Source of the DNA: Arabidopsis thaliana
Lineage: Eukaryota; Streptophyta; Magnoliopsida; Brassicales; Brassicaceae
Length of the DNA: 64,000 bases
Reading direction: 5' to 3'
Assembly: GCF_000001735.4 (NCBI RefSeq)
Contig: NC_003075.7
Location: forward strand, 6,945,001 to 7,009,000
Under the pieces are notes generated by a model. It did not search any database, was not told where the DNA came from, and saw only the letters and a list, made by a program, of their open reading frames with translations. Positions 49,107-59,742 of this stretch are shown one piece after another. The position numbers were made by a program, and so were the translations under genes. Within the stretch, counting starts at the first letter, position 1. Every line of letters starts with the position of its first letter.

Positions 49107-49363
49107 TGTTGGATTATTGAGAGAGAGAAGAAAAACAGAGTAAGAGAGACATATCTCTTCTCTTGTGAAGAAGACAAGAACAAAACTTTGTTTTATTGAA
49201 ACTGAAACTTGTTGGTATTTACATGACGATACAAGGGGTTTATATAGAAAACAAATAGACACAACACACAATGAGTTGTGTCTCTTCGTACTTGTGTCCC
49301 TTGACAAGTAACCACTTAATACATGAAACTTTAATATAGACAGAACTCAATTATCGACCAACA
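49107..49363 (-). repeat. 5' LTR of the Copia-type element
   Basis: 257 bp, same termini as the partner copy. It directly adjoins the tRNA-Met primer-binding site on its left (minus-strand downstream side). It would drive transcription leftward through the element into the C-terminal half of the DC1 gene. Confidence 0.93.
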
Positions 49364-49567
49364 AGCGTGAACTGTGTGAGATGGGTGTTCAATATATTCT
49401 AAGCACTCATCAACACATTTCTTGTGGACATAAAAGTCACATCTTTTGCAGTAATAGCCACCAGTGGTAAATCCAGAGCGTCCACAGCAATCACCTCTCT
49501 TTAGATCATTCCAAGGCATCATAAGATGCTTGTGGATCAACGGTAGTGACACTCCCTCTAACTCCAT

Positions 49568-50600
49568 GGTCGTATACTACAAGATTTGATAAGAAGAAGA
49601 AGTGAAAAAAAGAAGAAGAAAGAAGAAGAGAAAATGGAATCTGAGATCTTTTTTTTTTGCTAAGAAATCTGAGATCTCAAAAGTCAAAACTATGCTCAAT
49701 CTGAGAAAGTCCATGGTCGTTCTCTCTCTACTTAAATGTCTTTGTTTAATCTGAAAGATGCTCGTAGTGCTCATCCAATAACAATTCTATTAAAAACATT
49801 TATGGTTTATTAGTTAAATAACTAAGCAAAGTACATAAATTGACTAGAAGAAAAACAAATTTTTTTTTGTATGAATGTCAAATTTATTCACCAAAAGAAT
49901 GCATCAGAGTATCAAAAATCTGAAACACATTTGAGATGGATAGTCACAACATGAAAAATTCAACCGCGAGTATGGGTACTAAACCAATATTGCAGCCCTA
50001 TTTCGAATGATGACCCCAGCCTTAACGAAAGACTAAGCCGGTTCCTCACATTCTTATTAATTTGCTTTGAGAACGTGGGAGCCGGTGTTGGTGTCTCCCC
50101 GTGCCTTCGTCCATTCCGTTCTTTCAAAATCAGAATCTGTCAAAAGGTAGAAATTTTGGAAATGGGTATATTCTGAGGAAGTGGGAGAGGTAAAAGGTTA
50201 AAAGAGTTATGATGACGGTGAAGTATATGGTGCAAGTGACAATCGTATTGACTACTGAGACAGTCATGATTTAAGTAAGGTTTTGAGCACAAGAGAAAGA
50301 CAATAATAGATTATGGGCTTTGTGTCTTGTGCCACTAACTTGTGCTTCTCTCTCTATCCACGTACTTCTCTACTTGGCCATGTTGTGGCTGCCTTAGATC
50401 TTTTATGGTCGATAAACATAAAGAGACGATTATTGATAAAGATAGTACACGGAAATAACAGGGAAATGATAACCAAGGTCTTCGTTTTGTTGTCATGATA
50501 AGCTTTACCCGACTTAAACTATACGGTTAATCAACTGTTAAAAGTGAAACCCAGTTTGAATTCAGACTCGAAACTCTAAACATAAAAGTTAAAAGTTGGA
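49568..50600. other. DC1 promoter and duplicated flank
   Basis: It contains the 5' region of the split DC1 gene (49568-49860), a decayed LINE-like fragment (separate entry), and from about 50130 a block that is repeated at 54640-55110 and, partially, at 45290-45500. It starts CAAAAGGTAGAAATTTTGG and later holds CTTGTGCCACTAACTTGTG. These blocks are flanking DNA carried with each DC1 copy. No gene of its own. Confidence 0.55.
49861..50110 (-). mobile_element. 5'-truncated LINE-like retroposon fragment
   Basis: On the minus strand the text GGACGAAGGCACGGGGAGAC leads into a degenerate reading frame (NVRNRLS, GLQYWFS words). It ends at an A-rich tail (T-run 49861-49869 on the plus strand). It is clearly the same family as the insertion at 50633-50900. 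No target duplication was recognised. Confidence 0.5.
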
Positions 50601-50632
50601 AACCCTTTACTCTAGTTTCTTGGAGGCATTTG

Positions 50633-50900
50633 TTTTTTTTTTTTGAATGTAATGTTAAATTAAACTCAAAAGAAAAATAGCGTTTGTACATCAAGTGCGA
50701 CTTTTGCCGAAAGAGTTTAAAAAGAGATTTTATCTATTTGCTAGTTAGTTCCCATTCTAGATTGAAACCAATATTGGAGGGCCTTGTCATACCGGCAGTC
50801 TCCACTTGCGTTGATTACTGAGATTCTGTTCCTTACTTGTTTATCGATCCGTTGAACCAGATGAGTACCCGAGTTAGGAGACTCCCCATGTCTTCGCCCA
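50633..50900 (-). mobile_element. 5'-truncated LINE-like insertion with 16-bp target duplication
   Basis: A perfect 16-bp direct repeat, TTCTTGGAGGCATTTG (50617-50632 and 50901-50916), brackets a 268-bp insert. The insert ends on the minus strand in poly(A) (T-run at 50633-50642). Its minus-strand open frame (RIDKQVRNRISVINASGD, then LQYWFQSRMG) resembles the C-terminal end of plant LINE polyproteins, from memory. Long target duplication, poly(A) and 5' truncation are the marks of target-primed reverse transcription. It lies inside the copied AIPP3 last exon, whose undisrupted original is at about 55107. Confidence 0.8.
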
Positions 50901-51037
50901 TTCTTGGAGGCATTTGAGTCATTGGTCTTCAAGGCTTCGTCTTGAGGTTTCTCGGTTTCACCAGATCTGGTCAAATTCTTCTCAATATCCTCCTTCTCTG
51001 TGCCTTGGGCAGGTTTTCTGTGCTTATTGTCAGAGTT

Positions 51038-51215
51038 GATGCCTCATCCCTTGAAGCATACCAGGAATAGCCACAGTCAACAGACTCCAGCTAGATGCAA
51101 GAACAGAATCAAAATGTGATTATTAGGATGCCTCATCCCTTGAAGCATACCAGGAATAGCCACAGTCAACACACTCCAGCTAGATGCAAGAACAGAATCA
51201 AAATGTGATTATTAG
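51038..51215. repeat. 89-bp tandem duplication within the AIPP3 relic
   Basis: The block 51038-51126 is repeated head-to-tail at 51127-51215 with one visible difference (CAACAGACTCC versus CAACACACTCC). The functional gene at 55259-55350 has a single copy with CAACACACTCC. It therefore arose after the segmental duplication. Confidence 0.9.
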
Positions 51216-51330
51216 GATCCCTAGATTTATTTGCACAGAGAAGGAGGATATTGTTCAAAATCTTTGCAGGCTCTAACTCGCCATTGAGCAGTCGTCTAGC
51301 CAGCAGTGCAGTGTTCTGCAGACACAACAA

Positions 51331-51822
51331 AAATGAAATTACAATTCAACACTTAGGAGAAACGCTAAAATGATGTTTACGACAACCTCCACACAAGCTC
51401 ACAAATATAGACAAGCATATTATTGTTTGGATGTGAAGTACAGTAATAAACCATTCCTAAGGTATTCTAATTTAACCATGTCTCATGAAACTCATATATA
51501 AACTGTCATAAAAACGGAGCATACAGGCACAAACATTCTAGTATGGTCACAGTCTAATATAGTTTCCTGTTACAAAATAAAAATATTCACTTCTCGAGCA
51601 TCAAGATCCTTCCCAAGAACAATAATATTATTACTCAAGTTTTAAGAAGAAAGAAAAGAGAAATAAAAGAACGCGACGATGACTGTTAAGAAGACAAGTA
51701 ACAAGAAAATCATCTTAATACATTGAATGAAAATTAATACACTTTTGGGGTTTTAATGAACAGAATTACTGGAAGTACATACAACATCACAAACATAACT
51801 TTTGGATTTTAACGAGCAATCT
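51331..51822. other. Spacer downstream of the intact DC1 gene
   Basis: It continues the intron-like homology to 56013-56230 of AIPP3 (GTATTCTAATTTAACCATG and GGAGCATACAGGCACAAAC words) to about 51540. Then comes AT-rich sequence serving as the DC1 3' UTR. No gene. Confidence 0.55.
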
Positions 51823-53829
51823 TCACTTTGCTGGTTGACGTTTTTTGATACCAGAAACGATCTTCGGATACCAAAAACCATCTACGCAGTTTAAAGAGCA
51901 GATGTAAAGAGCTGAGGATCCAAGCACCTTCAAGATGATAGGGTACATGCAATGTGACTCACACGCTCTGCAAAATGGACGAGACATACTATTATTGCGC
52001 ACCACCTCATATGATATGTGGGAATACGTTAATGTACTTCCTGGCATGAGCCTTGCAAAGTCTCCCATCACGCACTTTGTATGCAAACTAGCTCGGTGAT
52101 CTTTACACGTGTAGAACCATGTACTCGGATTCGTTTCTTTCTCACAAATGTCACACCAGTATTTGCCACTTGCCTTTTCTCCATAGCATAGTGAGAGAGG
52201 ATGAGCGTCTACTCTATGCTTTACCACTTGTGGTAGCCTAGCACAATCGAAGCATAAGAAATATCTACAGCCACTTTCAATGCACGTAAGCACAAGAGAT
52301 GACCAATTGTCGCAACCATTGCATTGTTTTTCTTCCTCTGGTGGAATGTAATATAAGGGATGATGGGGGTGGCTTGGATGGACAAACGGTTCAGAAATTG
52401 AACCGCACAGTACATCTAACTTCATATCCCCACACTGGTACATGAAACCATTGGAGAGTCTATCACACGCAGTGCAGTGAAAGTAATCATCCTTGCTTGT
52501 AACTAAAGTAAGACGTTCATTATGTAGAAAATGCCATTTCTTTCTAGGAGATTCAGCGCAGTTTTGGTGAAGAATGAAATCACAAACAACACAACCATAG
52601 AAAGATTGGAGACCAATGGGCTGGGTGCAAGCATTGCAACGCTTGTTTTCCTCCCAAAGAAGAGCACTAACATGGAATCTTAGGTAATGCTCTTTGTGGC
52701 TGAAATGTTGTATTGTGTTTTCATCTATCACCACATATGGCTCTACATCTTCTATCTCTTCAGGCACTCCTTCGAGCTCTTTTCCGTTCCACACATCCTC
52801 TCTAGTAGCACATTTCGAATGAACGACATAGTGAGGACACCGCTGACAAGAATACCCGCCCCAAGTCCAATCCACCTTCCGGCGACAAACTCCACATACC
52901 GAATTCACAACACCAAGAACGGAAGTGCGAGAAACACGGTGATCATGCCGATTGATGTTTATGAGGCGTGGAAGGTCAAGACACTCTTGATGTATCATGA
53001 AATCACATTGCACACATATGTAAGGGTTTCTGTCTCCACTCAACCCGCAAGCATTACATGTAAAAGAATCAAGTCTTGGGCGAAAGGTGAGTTCGTGAGC
53101 ATGAACTTTCAAATCCATAACATATTGTGATGGTGGGTTTAAAAGACAACACATATCCAAGCTGAAGTTACAGGCAGAACAATGATAAAACAATCTATCA
53201 CAAATCTTTTGTGCGCAAAGACGACATTTACCATCAGAATAGTCCGGTGGTTGACCTATGTGGAGCTTAAGAGGGTGTAAAGGGTGGTGAGAGTGGTTTA
53301 CCTCTGACGGGTTTTTTGCCTCCGGCGGATTCCATACGCAATCCACATGGAAGGCTAAATCACATTCATGGCATTTGTAAGGAAACCCATACATAACCTC
53401 CCCACATTTGCTAGCACCACAGTCGAACTTGATCCCTTTCTTGAGAAGGGTGAGCTTGTGGTGATGCGTCTCGGAAATATCAATAACTTTTGGTGGTGGG
53501 TACTTTGCACAGTATAGATCCACATTGAAGTCACAGATCTCACAATGATAGCATAGATCCACGATCCTCTTATCACATATATCACATATATGGTCTGGTT
53601 TACTTTGAAGCTTAAGAGGGTGAACAGAGTGAGACGGGTGTTCAATATATTCAGAGGAATCTTCAACACATTTCCTATGAACCAAGAAGCTACAGCTTTC
53701 GCAGTAATAACCACCACTGGTAAAACCGAAGCGTCCACAGCAATCAGCCCTAGTTAGATAATTACACGGCATCATAAGATGCTCGTGGATCAACGGTAGT
53801 GACACTTCCTCATATTCCTCATATTCCAT
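51823..53829 (-). CDS. DC1 (Cys/His-rich C1-like) domain protein (668 aa)
   Basis: Single-exon gene, start MEYEEYEEVSLPLIHEHLMM. It consists of about nine tandem DC1/C1-like modules. Each has a leading His-x-Leu (HPLKLQ, HKLTLL, HPLKLH, HELTFR, HNERLTL, HPLYYI, HPLSLC) followed by C-x2-C...C-x2-C...H-x2-C zinc-ligand sets such as CDICDKRIVDLCYHCEICDF. No membrane segment, signal peptide or catalytic domain. Such proteins are plant-specific, zinc-binding and possibly lipid- or diacylglycerol-responsive; the molecular role is unknown. The C-terminus (SRPFCRACESHCMYPIILK to KKRQPAK) is a conserved Cys-rich tail lost from the split paralogue at 46 kb. I believe this is At4g11550. Confidence 0.93.
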   Translation of the reverse strand: MEYEEYEEVSLPLIHEHLMMPCNYLTRADCCGRFGFTSGGYYCESCSFLVHRKCVEDSSEYIEHPSHSVHPLKLQSKPDHICDICDKRIVDLCYHCEICDFNVDLYCAKYPPPKVIDISETHHHKLTLLKKGIKFDCGASKCGEVMYGFPYKCHECDLAFHVDCVWNPPEAKNPSEVNHSHHPLHPLKLHIGQPPDYSDGKCRLCAQKICDRLFYHCSACNFSLDMCCLLNPPSQYVMDLKVHAHELTFRPRLDSFTCNACGLSGDRNPYICVQCDFMIHQECLDLPRLININRHDHRVSRTSVLGVVNSVCGVCRRKVDWTWGGYSCQRCPHYVVHSKCATREDVWNGKELEGVPEEIEDVEPYVVIDENTIQHFSHKEHYLRFHVSALLWEENKRCNACTQPIGLQSFYGCVVCDFILHQNCAESPRKKWHFLHNERLTLVTSKDDYFHCTACDRLSNGFMYQCGDMKLDVLCGSISEPFVHPSHPHHPLYYIPPEEEKQCNGCDNWSSLVLTCIESGCRYFLCFDCARLPQVVKHRVDAHPLSLCYGEKASGKYWCDICEKETNPSTWFYTCKDHRASLHTKCVMGDFARLMPGSTLTYSHISYEVVRNNSMSRPFCRACESHCMYPIILKVLGSSALYICSLNCVDGFWYPKIVSGIKKRQPAK

Positions 53830-55094
53830 GGTCGTCTACAACAAGATTGAGCAGAAAAGGAAGAAGAAAAAGTTGAATCTGAGATCACAAAGCTATGCTC
53901 CTTTCAAGTCTATTTCTCTCTCTAATTAAAAGTCAATGTTTACTCTCACAGATGCTCTTAGTCAGGAGAAAAACGATTTTAAAAGTCACTAGCCGTTGAT
54001 ATAATTATAAACAAAGAGACAGGACCCACAATAATAATTGTACATTGAAAAAGTTCCATTGATATAAAATCCTATAATCGAAGTCTCAGTTTTGTTGTCT
54101 TAATTAGCATATTTTTTATCAAGATAAATAATTCCTCAAGCAATAACTTTGATGAACTTGTACCTTTTCATTGCAGCATAATGACATAAAGCATTGTATC
54201 ATCTAATGTAAACAATGAAAGCAAATCAATATTCAAAACAGGAACCAATAGAAGGTTTTGTTAGCGCATAAACGCATTGATGTATACGAGACAATCCAAG
54301 AACATTAACTAATTTGTTTGATGAAGCTTTGATCAAGAACAACCTTGTGTTCTTCGATGATTTCAACAACCTCGCTCTTCACTGCAAAATCATCTGAACA
54401 AGATGAAGTGGAGTTAAAGATCAGGGGTAATGTCATCTCCTGTTTAGACAATGAAGAATTGAGTAGTAAGACAATCTTGAAACCCAGTTATAGATTGGCC
54501 ACCAATGGAGTCTAATACCATCAAGTGTCCTCATGATACGGACACCATTAATGGAAAGCAAAACAGCTTGGGGGGCACACACATACTGGCCGTGTAATTT
54601 CCATCTTACAAGATGAGATAATGGCACACAAATATCCAAATCTCAAGTCTCTCAAAAGGTAGAAAATTTGGAAATGGGCATATTCTGGTGGAGTAGGAGA
54701 GGCAAGATGATAAAAAAGGGTTATGACGACAGTAAAGTGAACGGTGTTAGTGACAGTCGTATGGACCTTGTGTCTAGTGCCACTAACTTGTGTCTATCGA
54801 TTCATGTCCTTCCCTACTTGGCCGTGGTCCAACTGCATTGGATCGTTGATAAAGACAAATAGACTATTGTCGACAAAGACAAATCGACAATTATTGATAA
54901 AGATGGTGCACTAAAATAAAGTTCCATAAGAGAAAGAGACAGTTGATACATTGCCCATAACCAAAGTCTTAGTTTTTTTTGTCATGACAAGCTTTATCCG
55001 ACTTAACTATACGGTTAACCAACTGTTAAAAGTGAAACCCAGTTCGAATTCAGACCCGAAACTCTAAACATAAGGTTAAAAAGTTGGAAACCCT
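53830..55094. other. DC1 promoter and AIPP3 3' flank (segmental duplication copy)
   Basis: 53830-54200 is the DC1 upstream region. From 54640 to 55094 the sequence is paralogous to 50130-50600, including the GTTAAAAGTGAAACCCAGTT words just downstream of the AIPP3 stop. The AIPP3 3' UTR is expected here. The 68-codon minus-strand open frame at 54433-54639 has no recognisable domain and I do not call it. Confidence 0.55.
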
Positions 55095-58000
55095 TTACTC
55101 TGGTTTCTTGGAGGCTTCAGGATTGTTGTCAGCGTTCGAGTCATTGGTCTTCAAGGCTTCGTCTTTTGGTTTATTAGTTTCACGAGGACTGGTCAAATTC
55201 TTCTCAATATCCTCCTTCTCTGTGCCTTGGGCAGGTTTATCTGTGACTATTGTCAGAGTTGATACCTCATCCCTTGAGGCATACCAGGAATAGCCACAGT
55301 CAACACACTCCAACTAGATGCAAAAACAGAATCAAAATGAGATTATTAGGATCCATAGATTTATTTGCACAGTAAGTGAAGCTTGTACACACATACTACC
55401 ATCTCTTTCTTATGTCGGTTTTAGCAAATTGTATGCATTCAAGGCTAGATTGCGTATTAAGGAAAAGCATACAAACCTGATATCGATCTCCATGCCCAGC
55501 TTGGATGATATCCCTCAGGCCAACCGTCAATTGACTGCATCTCGAGCATCTTACAGAAGTCATCTGCATCCGGAATATAAACACAACATAGTCACAGACG
55601 TTCACATTCCCTAACAATTGAAATCCAGGAAACTAAATAAAAACTTCAATTTCCAGAAATTAAAAGACCTGCATTCGATCAGCATCATCAGGCTCCTTCT
55701 TTGTTGTCTCGTCAGCAGTTAGACCCTCCTGAATCCCAGAAAAAAAACTCACTCTTTAATCGTTTTGACATGTAAGATAATACTCACTAATATTTGCTTA
55801 CTATGGAACAGAACAGCATTCAGAAGAGATCTGAAATGGAGTCTATGCCAGTGAAATTAAGGAAAGGAGACTGAAGACAAAAAGGGGAGAGACTTTGGCT
55901 GCAGTTATGTAACATAACAGGTTCTTCACCTTTAACTCAGTGGGTGACATGTTCAAAATCGTTGCAGGCTCTAACTCGCCATTGAGCAGTCGTCTAGCCA
56001 GCAGTGCAGTGTTCTGCAGACAAAACCAAATGAAATTACAATAAAATACTTGGAAGAAACGCTGAAGTGATTTTTACAACAAACTGAGAACCTTCACACA
56101 GGCTCACAAATATAGACAAACTGAGAACCTCCAGTAATAAACCATTCCTAAGGTATTCAAATTTTACCATGTCTCATGAAATTCATATATCAACTGTCTT
56201 AAAAACGGAGCATACAGGCACAAACTGTATGATCAAAGAATCAAGAGTAGAAAATTAGGGGAAAAAGTAATGTAATGGCATGAATGCAGATTCTATAACC
56301 TTGAGATTGAAAACCAGTGTCCTCATCTTTTGGTTATATTTCTGAAAATCCGATGCAAGAGAAGCATGTGAAGCATTCTCAAGAGCACACACTTGAGGAA
56401 CAGCAGCATCTGGCCAGAGAAATTTCTCATCCTGTCAATCAGTTTAAACAAAAGAGTTATTCCACCAATTACTGAATTCTAAATAGCAGGTAATTTGGTC
56501 AATTTTGGTAGGAAGAAATGTGAAAGGTGACTGTATGAAGAGGGAGAATATTTAGCGTGATAAAAATGATTGAAACGTTTAGCTAAGACCTTTCCATTTT
56601 CCGGCTTTGTGTCTTTCTCATCCTGTTCAAGATGAGATGCATCTGAACCCACCTTTGCTTCGTCGCCAGCCTGTTTGTTCTCAGGGATATAACATATGTG
56701 CTGGACTGCCTCCAGAAGCTTCCCCAAACACTTGTCACGATGAGCATCACCTGTTAGTGAATCAAACTTCTCTAAGATAGCATAATGCTCTGATGAAATA
56801 CCCGCACCACTTCCAGGAGTTTCAGCCTTTAAAGAGGCGTCTTCCTCCCTTCTAACATCCACAGGACTTATGTTTACTTTCCGAAAAGATCTTTTGGCCT
56901 TCAACACATTTTCCTGGTCAACAAGCATATCCTCAGATTCAAGGTCCGGGAGATCACCCAATACGTTCATGGTCTTTTTGACAAGAACATCGATTTCACG
57001 TTGTTTTGAGTCTTCATAGTCTTTGTCAGTCAGCTTCCACAGCTTCTTTTCAACGGTATCATAGACCTTTCGTACAATAAATCCAGGGTTATTTTTGCGT
57101 TTTGGAAGTTGTTTATGGGCCGGGACAAAATAAACAACACATCTGTGCATCACAGATTCTGCTGGCACTTCATCACGATGGAAACTGTAGAAAAGTTCTC
57201 GTGTATCACTTGATTGCCAGTTTCCACCACCCCTTTTCTCTGCTTCTTCGGGGCGATAAAACCACTGTCCCAGAATCATCATGCTTCCATCTTTAGTTTG
57301 GGTAATATCCTGTCAAAGAAGCATGTGTCATTATTTCAAAGCGGACGACACAACAAAAACTAAAAAGATGAATACAAAATTTAGCACACCAGCACCTTAA
57401 TAATTGCAACATATGGTTTTTGACTTTTGTCCTCAGGAACCAGCAACACCGGAACCTCCTACACAAAAAAAAGATTATAAGAGAGACTAGAAGTAAATGG
57501 TTTCTAAAGTTTCAAGCTTTAAATCAACCAGACACTATGAACACTCATGAAAAACAAGTATACGATCCTAAACATTCAGGTGCAAGAGAAATCATGATGC
57601 AAAAGAAAAACTTCCGAAGTCTCAAGACACGGTGCAGTCAGAACTAGAAATCTAAACAACATAAGCGAGAGAGAAACATTCCTCTGACACAGCAATGGAT
57701 GTTCAACAAATGACAACAACCATGAGCGTATAAGACCAGTTATTGACAAAAGTTTCTGTTCAAAACCCATAAAAACATAAACTCTTCCAGCAAACCCAAA
57801 GCGTTGATACATCATAATGTCACAGAGACATCAAAAAATCCTTAAAACCCTAGATTTCAATATCCACAACAATGTAATAGCAGCAAGCAATGCAGACTCA
57901 ATTGTAAAAAAAAATCTCAAACCAAACCTCAATTCCAAATCCACAACAAGAAAACCCTGTAATCTCAACATGATCACAGCAATCAAAACCCAAAATTCAT

Positions 58001-58445
58001 CAAACTCAACCAAAATCAAAAACCCTAGAGATAAAACAAAACTCACCAGATCATAAGTGTTACCATCATAAGCAAATTGGTTGAAATGAGTTCTTTTCCC
58101 TTTTCCTTTACCCGTAACATTAACCGAATCACCAACAGGACACGCATCATCAGGCTTCTCTTCTTCTTCTTCGTCTTCCTCTTCTTCAGCCTCCGGATTT
58201 GTTTCTTCCTCCGCCTGATCATCATCTCCCTCCGCCATATCCTCATCCTCCTTATTCCCCTTTCTCTTCTTCTTCCTATCCGCTTCCTTCTCTTCAAAAT
58301 CTTCGTATAGCTTCACCGTCTTACGCTTCCTCCGTTTCCCCAAAGATTCCTCAGGACTCGCCGAGTTTCTTCCCTTAGACCTAGTAATCGGTACATCGTC
58401 TTCTTCGTCACTCGACACTTGAGCAAATCGCCGAGACAACACCAT
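55095..58445 (-). CDS. AIPP3: BAH-domain chromatin reader with TFIIS-like region (8 exons, 587 aa)
   Basis: Exons: 58047-58445, 57396-57458, 56590-57309, 56300-56431, 55930-56013, 55669-55728, 55477-55563 and 55095-55313, totalling 1764 nt. The N-terminus is acidic/basic and disordered (MVLSRRFAQVSSDEEDDVPI, KRRKRKT, a Glu-rich run). The BAH domain spans about residues 125-260 (YDLEVPVLLVPEDKSQKPYV, then GQWFYRPEEAEKRGGGNW and VYFVPAHKQLPKR). A helical TFIIS central-domain-like region follows (NTALLARRLLNGELEPATIL), then a C-x2-C...C-x2-C zinc ribbon (CSRCSQLTVG and CVDCGYSWYAS). From the literature as I recall it, AIPP3 (BDT1) binds H3K27me3 through BAH and works with PHD proteins and the phosphatase CPL2 to repress transcription and affect flowering. 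The length agrees exactly with that protein (At4g11560). It shares a divergent promoter with the HAD gene. Confidence 0.95.
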
Positions 58446-59742
58446 TGCTTCCTCTTCCAGAATTATCAAAAAATTGGATCTTTTTATTTGTTTAATATGA
58501 GAAGTGGTTTCTCTCTGCCTATTTATAATGTTTTCACTTTTCACTTTTCACCCTATCTCTTTTCTTTTACCAATTTAGTGAGAAAAAAAATTGTTTACAT
58601 CTATGACTATTTCGTAAATTAGTCCCTTTTTTAAAGGGTTTACTAGAAAATTTTCATTGTTAGCTTAAATTATTTTTCTTATACAATGAATATGAAATTT
58701 TTTATAATTAATTAAATAAATGGGTAAACTTATGTGGTTAATTGATTTTTTTTTTTTGTATTTTCATCAAATATATTAAATGTATTTACACACCAAAATT
58801 ATCCACTAACTTGAAATTGATGATTAAAATTAATTTTATACAAATATATTTTCTAATTATTTTTATAGATGATATTCTACTAAAACTTATGACTGAATAA
58901 GACTCCTAAAATCAGATGGGCTTTATAAAACATATTGGGCCGGAAAAAAAAGTGTAACAGACATCATCTTTGTACCCAGCACAAAGGAAAATGGCCATAA
59001 ACTACAATTAATGGGCCTGAACCTAAATGGGCCGATATTCTGCTTTTTGATAACTGATACGTGTTGTCTTAAAAGACACGTGACTTTAAAAGATTCAAGA
59101 GACGTGGCAAAACAGTAATCTCCTCTCTTGTACCGCTATTTCAGCGTAGAATAATCTTTTTCGTAGACATCACAGATTTTGGACACGTGGATGATTTATT
59201 AACCGTGAAGATTAAAAAAACGAGAAATATCTGGATTAACAATTTCCTGTGAATAATTACGATCCACAAAAAAGAATATTAAAATCAAGGAAAAGAAATA
59301 GTATAATTGAAGAAAAAAGCTCGAATTTAAGAGAATCACAATTAAACCCAATTCAGGAAAAAGATTTCATCTTTGAGTTTTTCATTCATCTATCGGTTGT
59401 TTCCATTCTCAGGTTTCAGTCGAAAATTCCCTCTCTTTCTTTTCGATTTGATCTGGGTTTCATTGTACATAGCTCGATCTTCAAGTTTCGTCATCTGGGT
59501 CTTGTAAAGTTTTAGACTTTTAGGGTTGTTTTACTTGTGAAGTTTCTCTCTTTTCTAATGGATTCTCTGGGTAATTGATCGATTAGGGTTTAAGATTTTA
59601 GCGGTGGGGAAAGCTGTTTGGTTCTAGAATTCTATCTTGATTAACGTCACTTGCAGCTTTCTCACAGGTTTTGGAATTGTACTAGGTTTTGATTGATAAT
59701 CATAGATTGGTAGTGATTTGGGAGTTTCTTGATTGTGTAATC
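58446..59742. promoter_or_regulatory. Divergent promoter region between AIPP3 and PYRP2
   Basis: 1.3-kb head-to-head interval. Next to AIPP3 is a pyrimidine/AT-rich leader. The middle has GGGCTTTATAAAA and repeated TGGGCC words (58918-59030; GGGCC elements common in housekeeping promoters). ACACGTG and ACGTGG (59073-59106 and 59173-59180) are G-box/ABRE-like cores. The right part (about 59380-59742) is a TC-rich leader for PYRP2 with a likely leader intron (TGGGTAATTG near 59569 to CTCACAG near 59668). Confidence 0.5.

Larger units (their letters stand above)
47609..49363 (-). mobile_element. Copia-type LTR retrotransposon, non-autonomous, 1755 bp
   Basis: Two direct 257-bp LTRs (47609-47865 and 49107-49363) begin TGTTGG and end CCAACA. 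They are flanked by a perfect 5-bp target duplication, AGCGT (47604-47608 and 49364-49368). Adjoining the right LTR is the primer-binding site TGGTATCAGAGCC (minus strand, 49094-49106), complementary to initiator tRNA-Met as in plant Copia elements, so the element reads on the minus strand. A polypurine tract (AAGGGGGAC) abuts the left LTR at 47866-47874. The 1.24-kb interior has no protease, integrase or reverse transcriptase. It has only short frames, a Lys/Arg/Glu-rich start after the PBS and a T-run at 48241-48260. By eye the LTRs differ at about 4 of 257 positions, so the insertion is young. Confidence 0.95.
45978..49567 (-). pseudogene. DC1 (Cys/His-rich C1-like) gene split by an LTR retrotransposon
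   Basis: Two coding halves of one ancestral single-exon DC1 gene. The N-terminal half starts MELEGVSLPLIHKHLMMPWN at 49567 and runs to VHA at 49364. The C-terminal half resumes LKLQSKPDYDRC (47608 downward) and stays open to 45978. Setting aside the element and one copy of the 5-bp duplication, the frame reads VHALKLQ, as VHPLKLQ does in the intact paralogue. The larger half alone has an ATG (47555, MWIENLCYCC) and gives 525 residues with about seven DC1-type Cys/His modules. This matches the annotated At4g11540 product as I remember it. A second lesion, a 1-nt insertion near 45985, creates an early stop and removes about 45 C-terminal residues relative to the paralogue. DC1 domains bind Zn and possibly diacylglycerol. 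Whether the remnant is functional is unknown. Confidence 0.85.
50601..51330 (-). pseudogene. Duplicated 3' exons of AIPP3, decayed
   Basis: Partial copy of the terminal exons of the BAH gene at 55 kb. 50600-50632 plus 50917-51090 corresponds to exon 8 (GETEKPQDEALKTNDSNASK frame, and the CVDCGYSWYAS-coding block). 51236-51325 corresponds to exon 5 (LLARRLLNGELEPA-coding). Exons 6 and 7 are missing. The exon-8 end is interrupted by a retroposon, and an 89-bp block around its acceptor is tandemly duplicated. It cannot encode a functional protein. Confidence 0.85.

Noticed and set aside
48752-49307. Two short minus-strand frames inside the LTR element as gag genes
   Set aside because: They are Lys/Glu/Arg-rich with no zinc knuckle or other gag motif; the interior is too short and broken to call a protein gene.
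50741-50974. 77-codon minus-strand frame as a small gene
   Set aside because: It is a chimera of the duplicated AIPP3 exon and the LINE-like insert, bounded by the 16-bp target duplication.
54433-54639. 68-codon minus-strand frame between the DC1 gene and AIPP3
   Set aside because: No domain, and the corresponding duplicated flank does not preserve it.
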